Origin: Dryocosmus kuriphilus
Taxonomy: Eukaryota > Arthropoda > Insecta > Hymenoptera > Cynipidae
Length of the DNA: 64,000 bases
Assembly: GCA_038277395.1 (NCBI GenBank)
Contig: CM076197.1
Location: 73,875,348 to 73,939,347 of the forward strand
Direction of reading: 5' to 3'
Within the stretch, counting starts at the first letter, position 1; the number at the start of each line of letters is the position of its first letter. Of this stretch, positions 34,555-45,536 are shown one piece after another. The notes beneath the pieces were generated by a model, which was given only the letters and a program-made list of their open reading frames with translations, was not told the DNA's origin and did not search any database. The position numbers and the translations under genes are program-made.

Positions 34555-35465
34555 TGTAAAATTACAAAGTATAACTGCAAAAGTGATCAACATACTAGCA
34601 GTTGACTCTGCTCAAAAAACGAAATTTATCTGTTGAAAAATGACCAAAAAAGGCATTTGTTTATTAAAATTGTTTAAAAACTATACATTTATTCTCCATC
34701 TGCGAGTCAGCATAGCAACAGACTATCCCCGAGAAGTTTTCTAGTTGATTCCGCTGAAAGAAAAAACAAAATTCCTATATTGAAAAATGCTCAAATAAAT
34801 AATTTTTTAACTAAATTTTTTTGAAAAATTGATGCCTAAATGTGAAGTGAAACAGCAGGATGCATTGGCAACATTCTAATTATTGATTCTGCTGAAAGAA
34901 CGAAGCTTACCTACTCAAAAATGGCCAAATAATGCATTTGTTTATTCAATTTGTTTAAATAATATACGATTGTTGTTGTAGTGCAAACTATGATAGCAGG
35001 TCATTGGTGAAATATTTATAGTTAAATCTGCTGAAAAAGCTAAATCTATCTGCTAATTAAAAATAACCTAATTTCGTATTTTTTTATAAAATTGTTATAA
35101 ACAATTAGGAATTGATGTTTAACGTCTTCTAGTTTTAAGTTCACATTATTTTATTTCCATTTTCTCCTGCAAATATTGGTATACTGCATTCAGATCTGGT
35201 AAATAAAGATATAACTTTTGTTCACTAATTTGCTTATAAAAATTTAAATTTTCATTTAATCAAATTAATACTATTGGATATTATTTTTAATAAGTCTTTG
35301 CCTCGGTTTGGACAATTTTCTGTAAAATAAATTTTTTTTTGACTAAATGACAGTCATGAAAAGTCAAACAAAATTTTTTTCATTTTTTGTATGGAATAAA
35401 AAATTTTTGATAAGATTAAAAAAAATTTTCCTTCGTTCTAACGATGCGAAATTTAATACACTTTA
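34555..35465. repeat. Right long inverted arm of the Transib-like relic
   Basis: About 900 bp, inverted relative to 31540-32215; longer than the left arm because the left has internal deletions (for example near 32110-32150). Contains a CAGCTGAAAGAA-type theme repeated about every 120-170 bp. Confidence 0.75.
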
Positions 35466-35490
35466 ATTTTTTTAAAAACCTTTAAATCGG

Positions 35491-36289
35491 ATGAGTAGTT
35501 TAGTCTGAAAATTGGATTGTCCACAGACAGTGTCAATAAATTGACTAGTTTTGCAACAACTTTCTCTCTTGCTCTTCGATTCACTACAAATTTATCCAGA
35601 TACATGAGTCTTGCGAGAGATTTGTATGTTTTTAGGATAGAAAAATTAATTAACAACTAATTTTATTATTCAAACAGTTCAGTATCATAACTGCCGATCT
35701 CCAATACTTTGACTTCCAGATGACATCTTTCGAGTTTTCAAAAGCCATAAGAAATTCACTGCTGTCCGATCTCCGATCGACTTCTTGTTTCAATCTCAGT
35801 TGATACACGTAAACGATTTGGAATTATTCTATAAAAGCTATTATTGTGGCTAAACACCTTCTCAGCATAACAGAAATGTCAGTATTTATATTATATTATC
35901 GCAGTAATATAATGAAAATAATTATCTACCGACGGCAAGACACTTGCCTTAATATGTACTATGTTTATCGTCTTTATTTAGAAAACGAGCCGAAGTTCCA
36001 CCACTCGAAGAGCCAATTAATCGCTATTATCTAATCATGTCAAATAGTTACCGTAGCTCTACTCGAATCTCCCCTGGGGAGACAGATATTCTTGAAATGT
36101 ATGAAGACATTATAATCCCAAAAAAAAAAACTTTAAAAAAGTAAAAAATAGTTTGGCGGCTTTAAAGGTCAAAAAATATTTTAGTCCATGTAGCCTACGT
36201 GTTTAAAAACTAACATTTTTATCATGTAAATTAAAAAAAAATCATTCATACCAAATTTTAAAGTTATTTTTTTTAAATTTTGTTTTATC
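35491..36289. other. AT-rich spacer
   Basis: No gene or element end recognised. Small open frames under 65 codons only. Confidence 0.45.
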
Positions 36290-36395
36290 ACAGTAAAATT
36301 TATTTTACAGAAAAAAGGCCAAGTCGAGGCAAAGACCTATTGAAAATAATATCCAGCAGTATTAATTTGAATAAATGAAATTTTAAAAAACATGA
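36290..36395. repeat. Fragment related to the Transib-like arm
   Basis: TTTATTTTACAGAAAA, GTCGAGGCAAA and AATATCCAGCAGTATTAATTT repeat, in order and spacing, the interior edge of the left arm (31671-31755). It suggests a second, mostly lost, member of the family next door. Confidence 0.6.
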
Positions 36396-36810
36396 AATGC
36401 AAAAGCATTATGCAATTCATATTTTACATTTTTTTACAAAAATTTTTGTTAAAATAATTCTACTTCAATGCTTATTTTGATTAGTTGCCAAGTTGCCTTG
36501 ATTAGGACGATAAGAAAGCCTTCCAAGTACCATTGTTTCGGGTTTTTGTAAAGTTTTTATATGCCCAACACACTTGTAGTCGCAAATCTTATGAAATAAA
36601 CAACTTTTTTCCAAATTTTCTTATGTTCAATAAAACGTTTTTGAATTTTCGGGAAACAAGAGTAAACAATACATTTACATGAGTACAATCGAGCACGAGA
36701 TTAGCAGATGACATTGTACAGTAATTTGTGGATGCGTCTTAAGGATATCGATTATTTCAATTGATACTATCAAAATACATTATATCGATTTCGAAATTCC
36801 GATGCAATCA

Positions 36811-36935
36811 TCACAGGGTGTCACCTATTCACCTTTTGTCACCTATTTTGTATTATGTCATCTTTTGTCACCTATTTTTAGTTTTGTCACATATTTCACC
36901 TATTTTGGAAATTTGTCACCTTTTTCACCTATTTA
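36811..36935. repeat. GTCACCTATTT minisatellite
   Basis: About six imperfect repeats of TTTTGTCACCTATTT over 125 bp. Period 15-25 bp, non-coding. Confidence 0.7.
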
Positions 36936-38604
36936 CAATTTTAAAAAAGTAAAATTTTATTAAAAATTTTAACTCAGAATCAGTAGTCGTCAAAATATGC
37001 TGTTTTTTAAAGAAAGCTTGAAATGAAAAGTCAGAACATCACCGTGCTTTGTTTCTTCGGTTTAAAGTAAAGAAATTTTAATACCAACATTTGCAATATA
37101 AAGAAAAATGTGTAATTTACCAAATACAAAAAATGTGTTTTTGGCACATCTTCAAATAATTCTAATTTCAACAACGCCAGTATGCGCGGCTGCGATTGGC
37201 TAATACTGGATAAACATGCATCAGCATTGATCGCGCACACAGTCACTCGTGCGTGTGCAAATTGTTCAAGAAAAGAAGGGTCTCTCTCTTTGACCTGAAA
37301 ACGCGCCAAAGAAATTCAAACGAATTTTCCGTTACCGAGGCAAAAACGACCGGTGGGGAAAATCTGGATTTCGTAATATGTAACACGATTTTTTTACAAT
37401 TATAGTAATTTTAATTATTTACACTCAATTCTTTTAGTCTAAAGATTTAACATCAGGTCGGTTCTGCTTTCAAATTTAAAAACTAAAAATTTGAAAAACT
37501 CAAAAAGACCTCATCATAGCGAATTTTTGGTAAATAATAAACGAAAGGAAGACATTAACCGATTTCAATTTTTTTTTTTACTTCTTTCGGATTCCAAACC
37601 ACAACTTTTTTTGCTCGACTCAAATGATTCAAACAATTTTAGCATTAACAATCCGCCCGCTAATAAACATAAGTTGGGGAATTTTTTTTCCAAAAAAAAT
37701 CTAACAATGAGTAAGAGATGAAAGTTGAGCTTTGAGTTTATGATTTGCTAATAAAAATGTTATTTGACTATAAAGAATAAAGATACTGCATTGTTACTTC
37801 TTAGGGGACCGTTCATAAAACATGTCACGCTATTTGGGGGTGTGGGGACTGAAAAATGACATTTTTACGTGGGAAATCGTCTTTTTTCCAGAGTTTGCTG
37901 AGGGGGGGGGGGGGGGCGAAAAAAGTATAAAAAATTATGTGTGAAAATGTATAAAAGATCAGATTCACAAAAATATTTATCAGTTATAATATGTATAAAA
38001 AATTATATAAGTGTTAGACTATAAAAAGTTTTCACTCTTTCAATAATTATCTCTGTCGCACAGATAAAAAGTGATCCTCGCACTTCCGGACATACTAAAT
38101 ACCTTACAGATAGATTTCAGTTCCTGCGATAGTTTCATGCTTTCTAATTTTAAAAATTAATGAAATCTCATTTAGTAAAACGCCCTTGCCTTCATTTTAG
38201 AGATAAGAAAACGTAAAAGACTATTTAATCTCATTTTCAAAATTAATTAATCTTAATTGTTATCAAAATCGATAACACTAAATTATCAGAAGACTCGACG
38301 AAAGGAAAAATATAACAATTATCCTCAACCAAAACGCTCTTGAAAAAAATTCGAATGAGCTGATTTTTATGTATAGAGATAACCTTGTCGCACAAGATTG
38401 CAGATCATCAATTGTTTGCTACAAGTCAAGTATAATTTGTGCTGTTGAGTTTAAATGTATGTACATTGTACAATTGTAAATTCTCATTACTTATTTGATT
38501 TGCTTATGAACAAAGTATTCGCCGTTTACTCAGAATTCTTTTACAATTAGTCTTATCGGATAATTACTATGTGGGGTTTCTAGTCCACAATAAAAAAAAC
38601 AAAC
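36936..38604. other. Unassigned sequence with a 15-G run
   Basis: No gene supported. 37803-37916 begins GGGGACCGTTCATAAAACAT, a phrase typical of dispersed insect repeats, includes GGGGGTGTGGGG and ends in an uninterrupted run of 15 G (37902-37916), capable in principle of a G-quadruplex. The 92-codon minus frame at 37031-37309 matches nothing I know. Confidence 0.45.
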
Positions 38605-39362
38605 ATTATTTAAGTAACGGAAGATATTCACTTTATTGATTAAAACAAAAAATCTATTACAATTTCCTTGATTTAAAGAAAATATTTGTTTTTATTAAAA
38701 AAATCGTTTAAAATCTATTTGAAATCATAAAAATATTTATTTGATTTAAACAAAAAATTGAATGCAGATTAACGCTACAAAATGCCGCGAAGCGTTCAGA
38801 GGCGCTGCCATTCGGCATGGTCCTCTTCCGGCTCTGCCGGTAACTACATAACCTAAATTGATTGATCCGCTGATCTTTTTTTCGGCGTAGCGTGATCTAT
38901 GGTTTGCTTGAACAATAAAGTTAGAAATAATCAAAATATTTATTGAATAGTGGACACAAATATAGTGGTGAAATTGCTTCAATCTTGGCGCTTTTCATCA
39001 GATATAAGTGAAGATTTTTCAGGTTTCCATTAAAAACGTTTTAACGTTCTTTTTTTAAAACCTTTTTTCTGAAGCAGAAAATTAGAAGGAGACAGAAATT
39101 AACCAGAATATTAGGATTGAATAAGTGCTCCTGATTTTACTTATATAACGATAATTAAAATTCATAAAAAACCTATTTTTGGTTTCATAAATGACCTTTA
39201 TAAAGAATGCTCAATTTTGTAGGTTAAACGTAACGGCAGTAGTATATATTTGAAAAACAGATTCTTGCACTTAAACAAAATTTATAATCGATTTAAAAAA
39301 AATCTGCATTCAATTTAGGCAGGAACTTTACCTCAATTGAACAAGATATTTATTTATTAAGT
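38605..39362. repeat. TIR-like repeat, copy B (empty mariner site)
   Basis: Colinear with 19595-20300 plus 22333-22465 of copy A, including the AAATGCCGCGAAGCG core and the AACGTAACGGCAGTAGTA stretch. It lacks the mariner and so records the pre-insertion state with a single TA at 39243-39244. The outermost ends of copy A are missing or too diverged to see. Confidence 0.82.
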
Positions 39363-40176
39363 CTCAAGAATGTTTACAATGTCGCAAAAATGTCATAAAC
39401 CGCCTTTAGGTCATTGGAATTTTTTAGAATCTCGTTTGGCCTGACAAAGGACTTTTTTGGAACGTACTAATGACGCACAAGAAATGTTCTTAGGAGGTTC
39501 TAATTACTCTTTTAATTTTGTGCTTACTGAAAGGTTTCCCAGAGATAATGAAATTGTATAACTATAACGTATATAACCATATTTCTCGTGGCACGATTAA
39601 TACGAGTCATAATCGCGGTTCGTCGCGAGTGACTGATAACGTGTTTGTGAATACACTGTACACAATATATCAAAGGCCGCAGTTAATATGTTACATTTTT
39701 ATACAAAATATTTTACTTTATGAAGCTCCGATGGCAGACGGAAGCCAAGTCGTGCTCTTTGACACTGGAGGTCTCTTTACTTATCTGGTGCCATCTTGCT
39801 AACCTCAAAGTAGCTTTTGTTATCTGTTTGTTGACAACTATAACACTTCTTCTTCTATTGAATATTGGCTGATTCAGGAGTGTAATTGAGGAAAGCTTAC
39901 TTTTTAGTCGAGCAGATAAAGCACTCTTTTATTACCTTTAAATGCACATTTATAAAGCCTCATAGGTAAAAAAAGCTTGAGCAAGTAAAATTGAATATAA
40001 AATTAGCGAAATTTAAATACATAAAACTAGTGTAATATAGCGTCTATAAATATTACAACATATATTGCTAAGTCTTTTTGGTAATTTTGCCTGATTAAAA
40101 TAATATTTGGTCCATTTTTATAATGTTTTGATATTAGTTTTTGTTGACCAACGAGAAATTTTTTTTGTTGATTACT
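39363..40176. other. Unassigned sequence
   Basis: AT-rich apart from a small mixed stretch near 39580-39650. A 94-codon plus-strand frame at 39518-39802 has no recognisable motif. Nothing else is supported. Confidence 0.45.
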
Positions 40177-40851
40177 GGACCAGTAATACACAAAAAAAAT
40201 TTCTCTTTTACATCTAAAACTTAACGCTTATACACTGGTCAACACGACCATTACATCATCTAACTAAGTACAAGATTCGGCTTTGTAATTGAAAAAATGG
40301 GAATTTTCAACATCATCAGAAAGGACCAGTAATCAACGAAAAAAAATTCTCTTTTACATCTAAAACGTAACGCTTATACCCGGGTCAACACCACCATTAC
40401 TTCATCTAACTAAGTACAAGGTTCGGCTTTGTAATTGAAAAAATGGGAATTTTCAACGTCATCAGAAAGGACCAGTAATCAGAATAAAACTTAAGGACCA
40501 GTAATCAACAAAACTAAGTACAAGATTTCTCTTTTACATCTAAAAACTTAACGCTTATACCCTGGTCAACACCACCATTACATCATCTAACTAAGTACAA
40601 GATTCGGCTTTGTAATTGAAAAAATGGGAATTTTCAACGTCATCAGAAAGGACCAGTAATCAACAAAAGGAATTTTTCTTTTACATCTAAAACTTAACGC
40701 TTATACCCTGGTCAACACCACCATTACATCATCTAACTAAGTACAAGATTCGGCTTTGTAATTGAAAAAATGGGAATTTTCAACGTCATCAGAAAGGACC
40801 AGTAATCAACAAAAGGAATTTTTCTTTTACATCTAAAACTTAACGCTTATA
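40177..40851 (+). repeat. 146-bp satellite running into the assembly gap
   Basis: GGACCAGTAATCAAC marks monomers at 40177, 40323, 40469, 40495 (a short partial unit), 40650 and 40796. Three intervals are exactly 146 bp and one is 155 bp with an internal rearrangement. Monomers are highly similar and contain CTGGTCAACACCACCATTAC, ACTAAGTACAAGATTCGGC and AATGGGAATTTTCAACG. The array stops only because of the N gap, so its true length is unknown. The first part of the monomer matches the PLE-2 3' tail at 27265-27350. Confidence 0.92.
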
Positions 40852-41351
40852 NNNNNNNNNNNNNNNNNNNNNNNNNNNNNNNNNNNNNNNNNNNNNNNNN
40901 NNNNNNNNNNNNNNNNNNNNNNNNNNNNNNNNNNNNNNNNNNNNNNNNNNNNNNNNNNNNNNNNNNNNNNNNNNNNNNNNNNNNNNNNNNNNNNNNNNNN
41001 NNNNNNNNNNNNNNNNNNNNNNNNNNNNNNNNNNNNNNNNNNNNNNNNNNNNNNNNNNNNNNNNNNNNNNNNNNNNNNNNNNNNNNNNNNNNNNNNNNNN
41101 NNNNNNNNNNNNNNNNNNNNNNNNNNNNNNNNNNNNNNNNNNNNNNNNNNNNNNNNNNNNNNNNNNNNNNNNNNNNNNNNNNNNNNNNNNNNNNNNNNNN
41201 NNNNNNNNNNNNNNNNNNNNNNNNNNNNNNNNNNNNNNNNNNNNNNNNNNNNNNNNNNNNNNNNNNNNNNNNNNNNNNNNNNNNNNNNNNNNNNNNNNNN
41301 NNNNNNNNNNNNNNNNNNNNNNNNNNNNNNNNNNNNNNNNNNNNNNNNNNN
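40852..41351. other. Assembly gap of 500 N
   Basis: A round-number run of N, so probably a placeholder. It follows directly on satellite sequence; the right side (41352 on) is not satellite. Confidence 0.98.
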
Positions 41352-41939
41352 TTCTGGTGCTTTTTCATTAAATAATTCCTTAGTGTTTCTCCCTTTGATC
41401 TTTACTGATTGATGAGTTTCAAGGATTATTCAATAAAATTACATTGCAGTAGTTTGTTATCATGAAAAGTGTGATATCAAGGAGTAAGTTAAAAATGGCA
41501 CACTCATTTTAATGTCTAAAATCATCCAATGCAATGAGAAATGTTTTAAAAATCACATTACTGTATATATCTCACAAATACGTAGGAAAGACTTTAAATT
41601 TATTTTTGTATATGCCGAGCTGTACGATCTTATTTTATTTAGCATAGACATGAACCCGTTTTCGAGACATCACCGCTATTTAACGTTGCTAAATTTCTAT
41701 AAATTGAGATTTATTGTTTACTCGATATGTTAATTAGTAAAACCTCTCAAGGTGACGTTATAACATTTTAGGTATGTGTTGTGATATTTTTAAGAATTTC
41801 GTAAAGCATAAGGCTTGCATTGATCAGTCTTTGATTTTAGCAACAAATGAGTAAAATATTTTTTAGATATCATACTGCAACCTAAGAGGAGAACAGAGAT
41901 CATAAGAGAGATTGAGGTGTTTAAAAAAGAACGAATGTG
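41352..41939. other. AT-rich spacer
   Basis: No gene or repeat recognised. A 73-codon plus-strand frame at 41512-41733 has no motif. Confidence 0.45.
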
Positions 41940-42850
41940 AAACCTCTTAATAAAATGCATGTAGCCTTTTATTTCAAGCTTGCTTCGGAAAATGACAACC
42001 TCGAGAAGAACTTTATCACTAAGGATGCTCGCAATATTCTTCAGTAATTTCTGAGATAAGTATTCTCTAATTTAATTGGTTTATATTGAATTGTGACATG
42101 CAACATGTAATCCTGACCATTAGAAAGGATTCATTTCTTTAGATGCAGTCTTTTTTTACCCATATGCTAGTTGATTAGCTACTAAAAATATTTTCTAATA
42201 AACTATAGTTACAATCAAGTAGCTTTAGAGAGAGTAAAATCATTATTCTTAATAAAATGCCATATAATGTCATTATTTTAAGCCTCGCAAATGTTGAGTG
42301 TCGTATTTACATGTGATATGCATCGAGGTGAAGAGTAATCAAGAGCTTATGATTAGAGAGTGAGAGATTGGGAGAGAGAGAAGGAGATGGCTTTACAGAT
42401 TCCATTATTTTAGTGCTTCTAAAAGTAGACAGATGGCACTACTGACATCATACTTTAATTTTTCCAAAAGAAAAAACAGATGGCATTGCAATGGTTTTAG
42501 CACGGGCATGTGAAACCATTCTGGAGATTCAGTACGTCCTCTCTACTAAAATAGTACAACATAATGCAGTTTACTGTAACATGACACCCTCGAAAACTTT
42601 ATCGCTAAGGATATTCTTGAAATTGTACACCAAAATATTATTTACATTTAATTGTACAATGCTAAAAAACTCTTCTAAAAGTGAATCGAATGTATCACAT
42701 TGGGAACGTACTCTTGATTTGTATTAAGGTTGATATGAAAAGAATATTCGTAAAATCTTGAATAAAATAATGCATTGCCGTCTTATCTTCAGGCTTCGCA
42801 AAAATGTTTATAGCGTATTGTATTACACATCGAGAACTAAATTCGTTCAT
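41940..42850. repeat. Old degenerate tandem repeat, about 0.5 kb period
   Basis: Blocks recur in the same order: GACAACCTCGAGAAGAACTTTATC (about 41994) with ACACCCTCGAAAACTTTATC (about 42585), and AATAAAATGC...AGCCTCGCAAATGTT (about 42250) with AATAAAATAATGC...GGCTTCGCAAAAATGTT (about 42763). Strongly diverged, non-coding. Confidence 0.45.
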
Positions 42851-43099
42851 TTAGAATGATGCTGGAAAATAATGAAAATGAGTCATTAAATAAAATAATT
42901 GAATGAAAATTTAGAATCTAAATTGTGTTATTCTTTCTTCGGTCATTAATTTTCAATAAAATTGAGTGGAGCATTATTTGGTCAGCGCTTAGATCAATAT
43001 TTCTAAAATCAACATGGAAATATAATCTCGAGAAAATTTACTTGCATATTTACAATTAAAATAGGTACTATCTATCGTGTGTATTAATTACTATCCCTC
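42851..43099. other. AT-rich spacer
   Basis: Nothing recognised. Confidence 0.4.
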
Positions 43100-43620
43100 T
43101 TTTTTCCTAAAAGTTTCTAGAAGCATCTACAGGTTTAAAACTACATCTGCGATTTAACGTCTTAAACACAAAATTCATTAGTGATCTTGAAGTTGATTAT
43201 TTTTCATTGCGAAAAATTCTTTTCTCGCAACGAATGCAGCATTATTTCTAGAAAGCTTGTAAGAGAGAGAGAGAAAGATGTATTCACCTCTTTATCTAAA
43301 ATTTCTAGAAGGTTCTACTGAGGTGTCAGATGCGTCTGCGATTAAACGTTTTGATACGTAGTTTAATGAGATCATCGAGAGAATTTCTAGAAGCCTGATA
43401 GGGTGTTAGAGGGTTGACCGGGGGAAGGGGAGGTTGTTTTTTCCGTTGTGCTTTTTTTTTCATCAATTTCGTGTCTCGCAACTGCGTAGTAAATGATATC
43501 ATCGAGAATATTCTAGAAAAACTTATGGGCGTTAGAGGGGTCTGGAGGGGATAAGGGGAGGTTGTTTTCGCCAATTTCGTGCTTAGTGACGTCACATCGA
43601 ACATTCTAGAAGCTATTAGC
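43100..43620. repeat. Degenerate tandem repeat with GGGGAGGTTGTTTT blocks
   Basis: TTTCTAGAAG...TCTGCGATT(T/A)AACG occurs at about 43113 and 43300, and TCATCGAGA...GTTAGAGG...GGGGAGGTTGTTTT occurs at about 43371 and 43499, roughly 128 bp apart. The 127-codon minus-strand frame across it (43326-43709) simply follows the repeat and is not convincing as a gene. Confidence 0.55.
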
Positions 43621-44705
43621 ACGGACATTAACCACTTAACTTCAGCTCTCGATGTCGGTAAACTCGTCTCGGTAACAGGAATATTGGGCTTAGAACGCTC
43701 CTTGTACATCTACTAATCTCATTCTAAAGTGTGTAAATCGGAACCTTACGTTGATTCTTGGGCTCTTAAGCCCACGTAACTTTTCATGGGATTCAAGTTA
43801 TTTAGATAAAACTATAATCGCGACTTTAATTACTTGATATACCAATGTATACAAAATTTCGTGAACATCCTTGTGGGTTTCTTGTAACTCAATTTTTTTA
43901 GATGGGGTTTTGATATTTGAGGTAAATATGATTTTAATATAAATTTTGAATCTTATTTCAAATGTAAATCGTGCGACCTTTACGATTATAAATGGTTAAA
44001 ACTCATTAAGACACGTATTTTTATAATGCGGTTTGAAGTATGTTTAGCATATAACTTTAAACTAATCATTAAATACATCATCACGTTAATTTACGTTATA
44101 CGGTACATCTATATTTTAATTTTATTCATCTTTAATTATTACTTAAATATGAGTAATCGTTCAACTTCAAATCTCCTGGTGTTTTAAAAATGTAAATCGT
44201 ATCCACTATGAAAAAATACATTTGCGAGCACAAAAAACTTTAATTTTATTAAAAAAAAAGTCCCTATACTAACTTAAGTTAGTTTTAAGTACAAAAAAAA
44301 TTCTTCCCCGGCAAACCTCAGCTGTTTGCGGAGAGGGTCGCAGGTGGATACTTTTTTAATGATAAATAGAAAACAATGAATCTTACGTCTGTTTCAATAT
44401 CTATGCATATCATTATGAATAATTGTAATAATATCAATTTATTGAAGTGATACATTTCTCATGGTAGCATGCGAGTAAGGAATAATGCTAGGGATTAAAG
44501 AAAAAAGGAATTACATAATATTAAAATAATGATAAAAAATCAAATTTTGTACATTATTTTGCAATATCTGGTTAAAGCAGTCCCTGACCGAGGTACATAA
44601 AATTTATTTATGATGCAAGGAGCCTAAAGCGGACACTTTTTTTGACGAGTTCTCCAACTTCACACAAGGCAAAAGTGCCGTTCAGGGACATTCAATATTT
44701 TTTAT
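43621..44705. other. AT-rich spacer
   Basis: No gene or element recognised. Confidence 0.45.
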
Positions 44706-44953
44706 CACAGCTCTATCATAAGTGTGATTTTTAAAGGCATGGCAGAGCCATGTGCGGCAATAATAAGTGTGAACCGCTCAGAATCCCCATAATGTTTGCT
44801 ACAGCTGTTCATTAAGCCAATCAGAGATCACAGTACGTCATTACTTTATAAGCCTATTAGGACCCTAAGTAAATCATTTTAAGGTCTAGGCCGAGAAATT
44901 CTGTTTGAGGATCGTTCGGAGGCGCTAAAAGTCACACTTATGATGGAGGTGTG
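44706..44953. mobile_element. 248-bp MITE with ATCATAAGTGTGA ends
   Basis: Left end CACAGCTCTATCATAAGTGT; inverted right end CACACCTCCATCATAAGTGT. The TIR is about 28 bp with few mismatches. Non-coding, single copy in this window; the target duplication is unclear. Confidence 0.65.
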
Positions 44954-45093
44954 AATAAAAATTCATATAAACCTACAATTAATAAAGCATTTAACCATAA
45001 TGTATTCACAATTTTCACGTTTTTCGCCGTACCTTAGTTGAGTGCAAAATGCGAGCCACGTGATTGAAAATGAAAATTTGTTAAAAAGCCCGA

Positions 45094-45536
45094 CTCTCTA
45101 AATTCCTTGGAGTGAGAATGTCACTACCAAGACTAGGAGTGAATGCTACATTCACTCCATTAGAGTGATTAAGTCACTCCATTGAAGTAAGCAGCTTCAC
45201 TACTTCTGTTGGAGTGATTTTTTCACTCCAAAATGTAGTGGCTTCTTGTCACCCCAAATAGAAGTGACCATGTCTGTCATTCCAAGAGGAGCGGAAACTT
45301 TACGAAGTCACTCCAAGGCAAGTGACAACTTATTTATGAGTCACTCCAACTATAGAGCGGAAACCTTGCTTGTGACGTCATTCCCCATCAGACCGGAGAG
45401 AGACATTCGCCACTCTTAACTGGGTGTCACGCTCCACTCCTAAGTGGAGTAGCTCACTTCTGGCTTGAAGTTTGGAGCGAGAATTCCTCACGGCCATTTT
45501 CCTCGAGTGAGATCTCACTCCAAGAAATTTAGAGAG
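45094..45536. mobile_element. M2 MITE built from GGAGTGA/TCACTCC words
   Basis: 443 bp. The left end CTCTCTAAATTCCTTGGAGT and the inverted right end CTCTCTAAATTTCTTGGAGT form the TIR, and a GA dinucleotide flanks each side. The interior is an almost unbroken chain of GGAGTGA and TCACTCC words. It shares the CTCTCTAAA start and the word-chain design with M1 but not the interior sequence. Confidence 0.75.

Larger units (their letters stand above)
31510..35490 (+). mobile_element. Transib/RAG1-like DNA transposon relic with long TIRs
   Basis: Two long inverted arms (about 31540-32215 and 34555-35465) enclose a decayed transposase whose motifs fit the Transib family. The arms share, in inverted order, ATTAAATTTCGCATCGTTA, the GCCATTTAGTCAAAAAA region, GAGGCAAA, CAGCAGAATCAATAATT and CAACTGCTAGTATGTTGAT. 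A CACAGTG heptamer lies at 31510-31516 just outside the left arm, where a Transib end would begin. The right end has no equally clear heptamer. Transib elements normally make 5-bp target duplications; I cannot fix one here. Confidence 0.72.

Noticed and set aside
40177..40851. CRISPR-like regular repeats
   Set aside because: The whole 146-bp monomer is conserved with no unique spacers, and the setting is a eukaryotic repeat region.
40847..41368. 173-codon ORF across the gap
   Set aside because: It is almost entirely unknown residues from the N run.
43326..43709. 127-codon minus-strand ORF
   Set aside because: It runs across degenerate tandem repeats and reflects their composition. No domain found.
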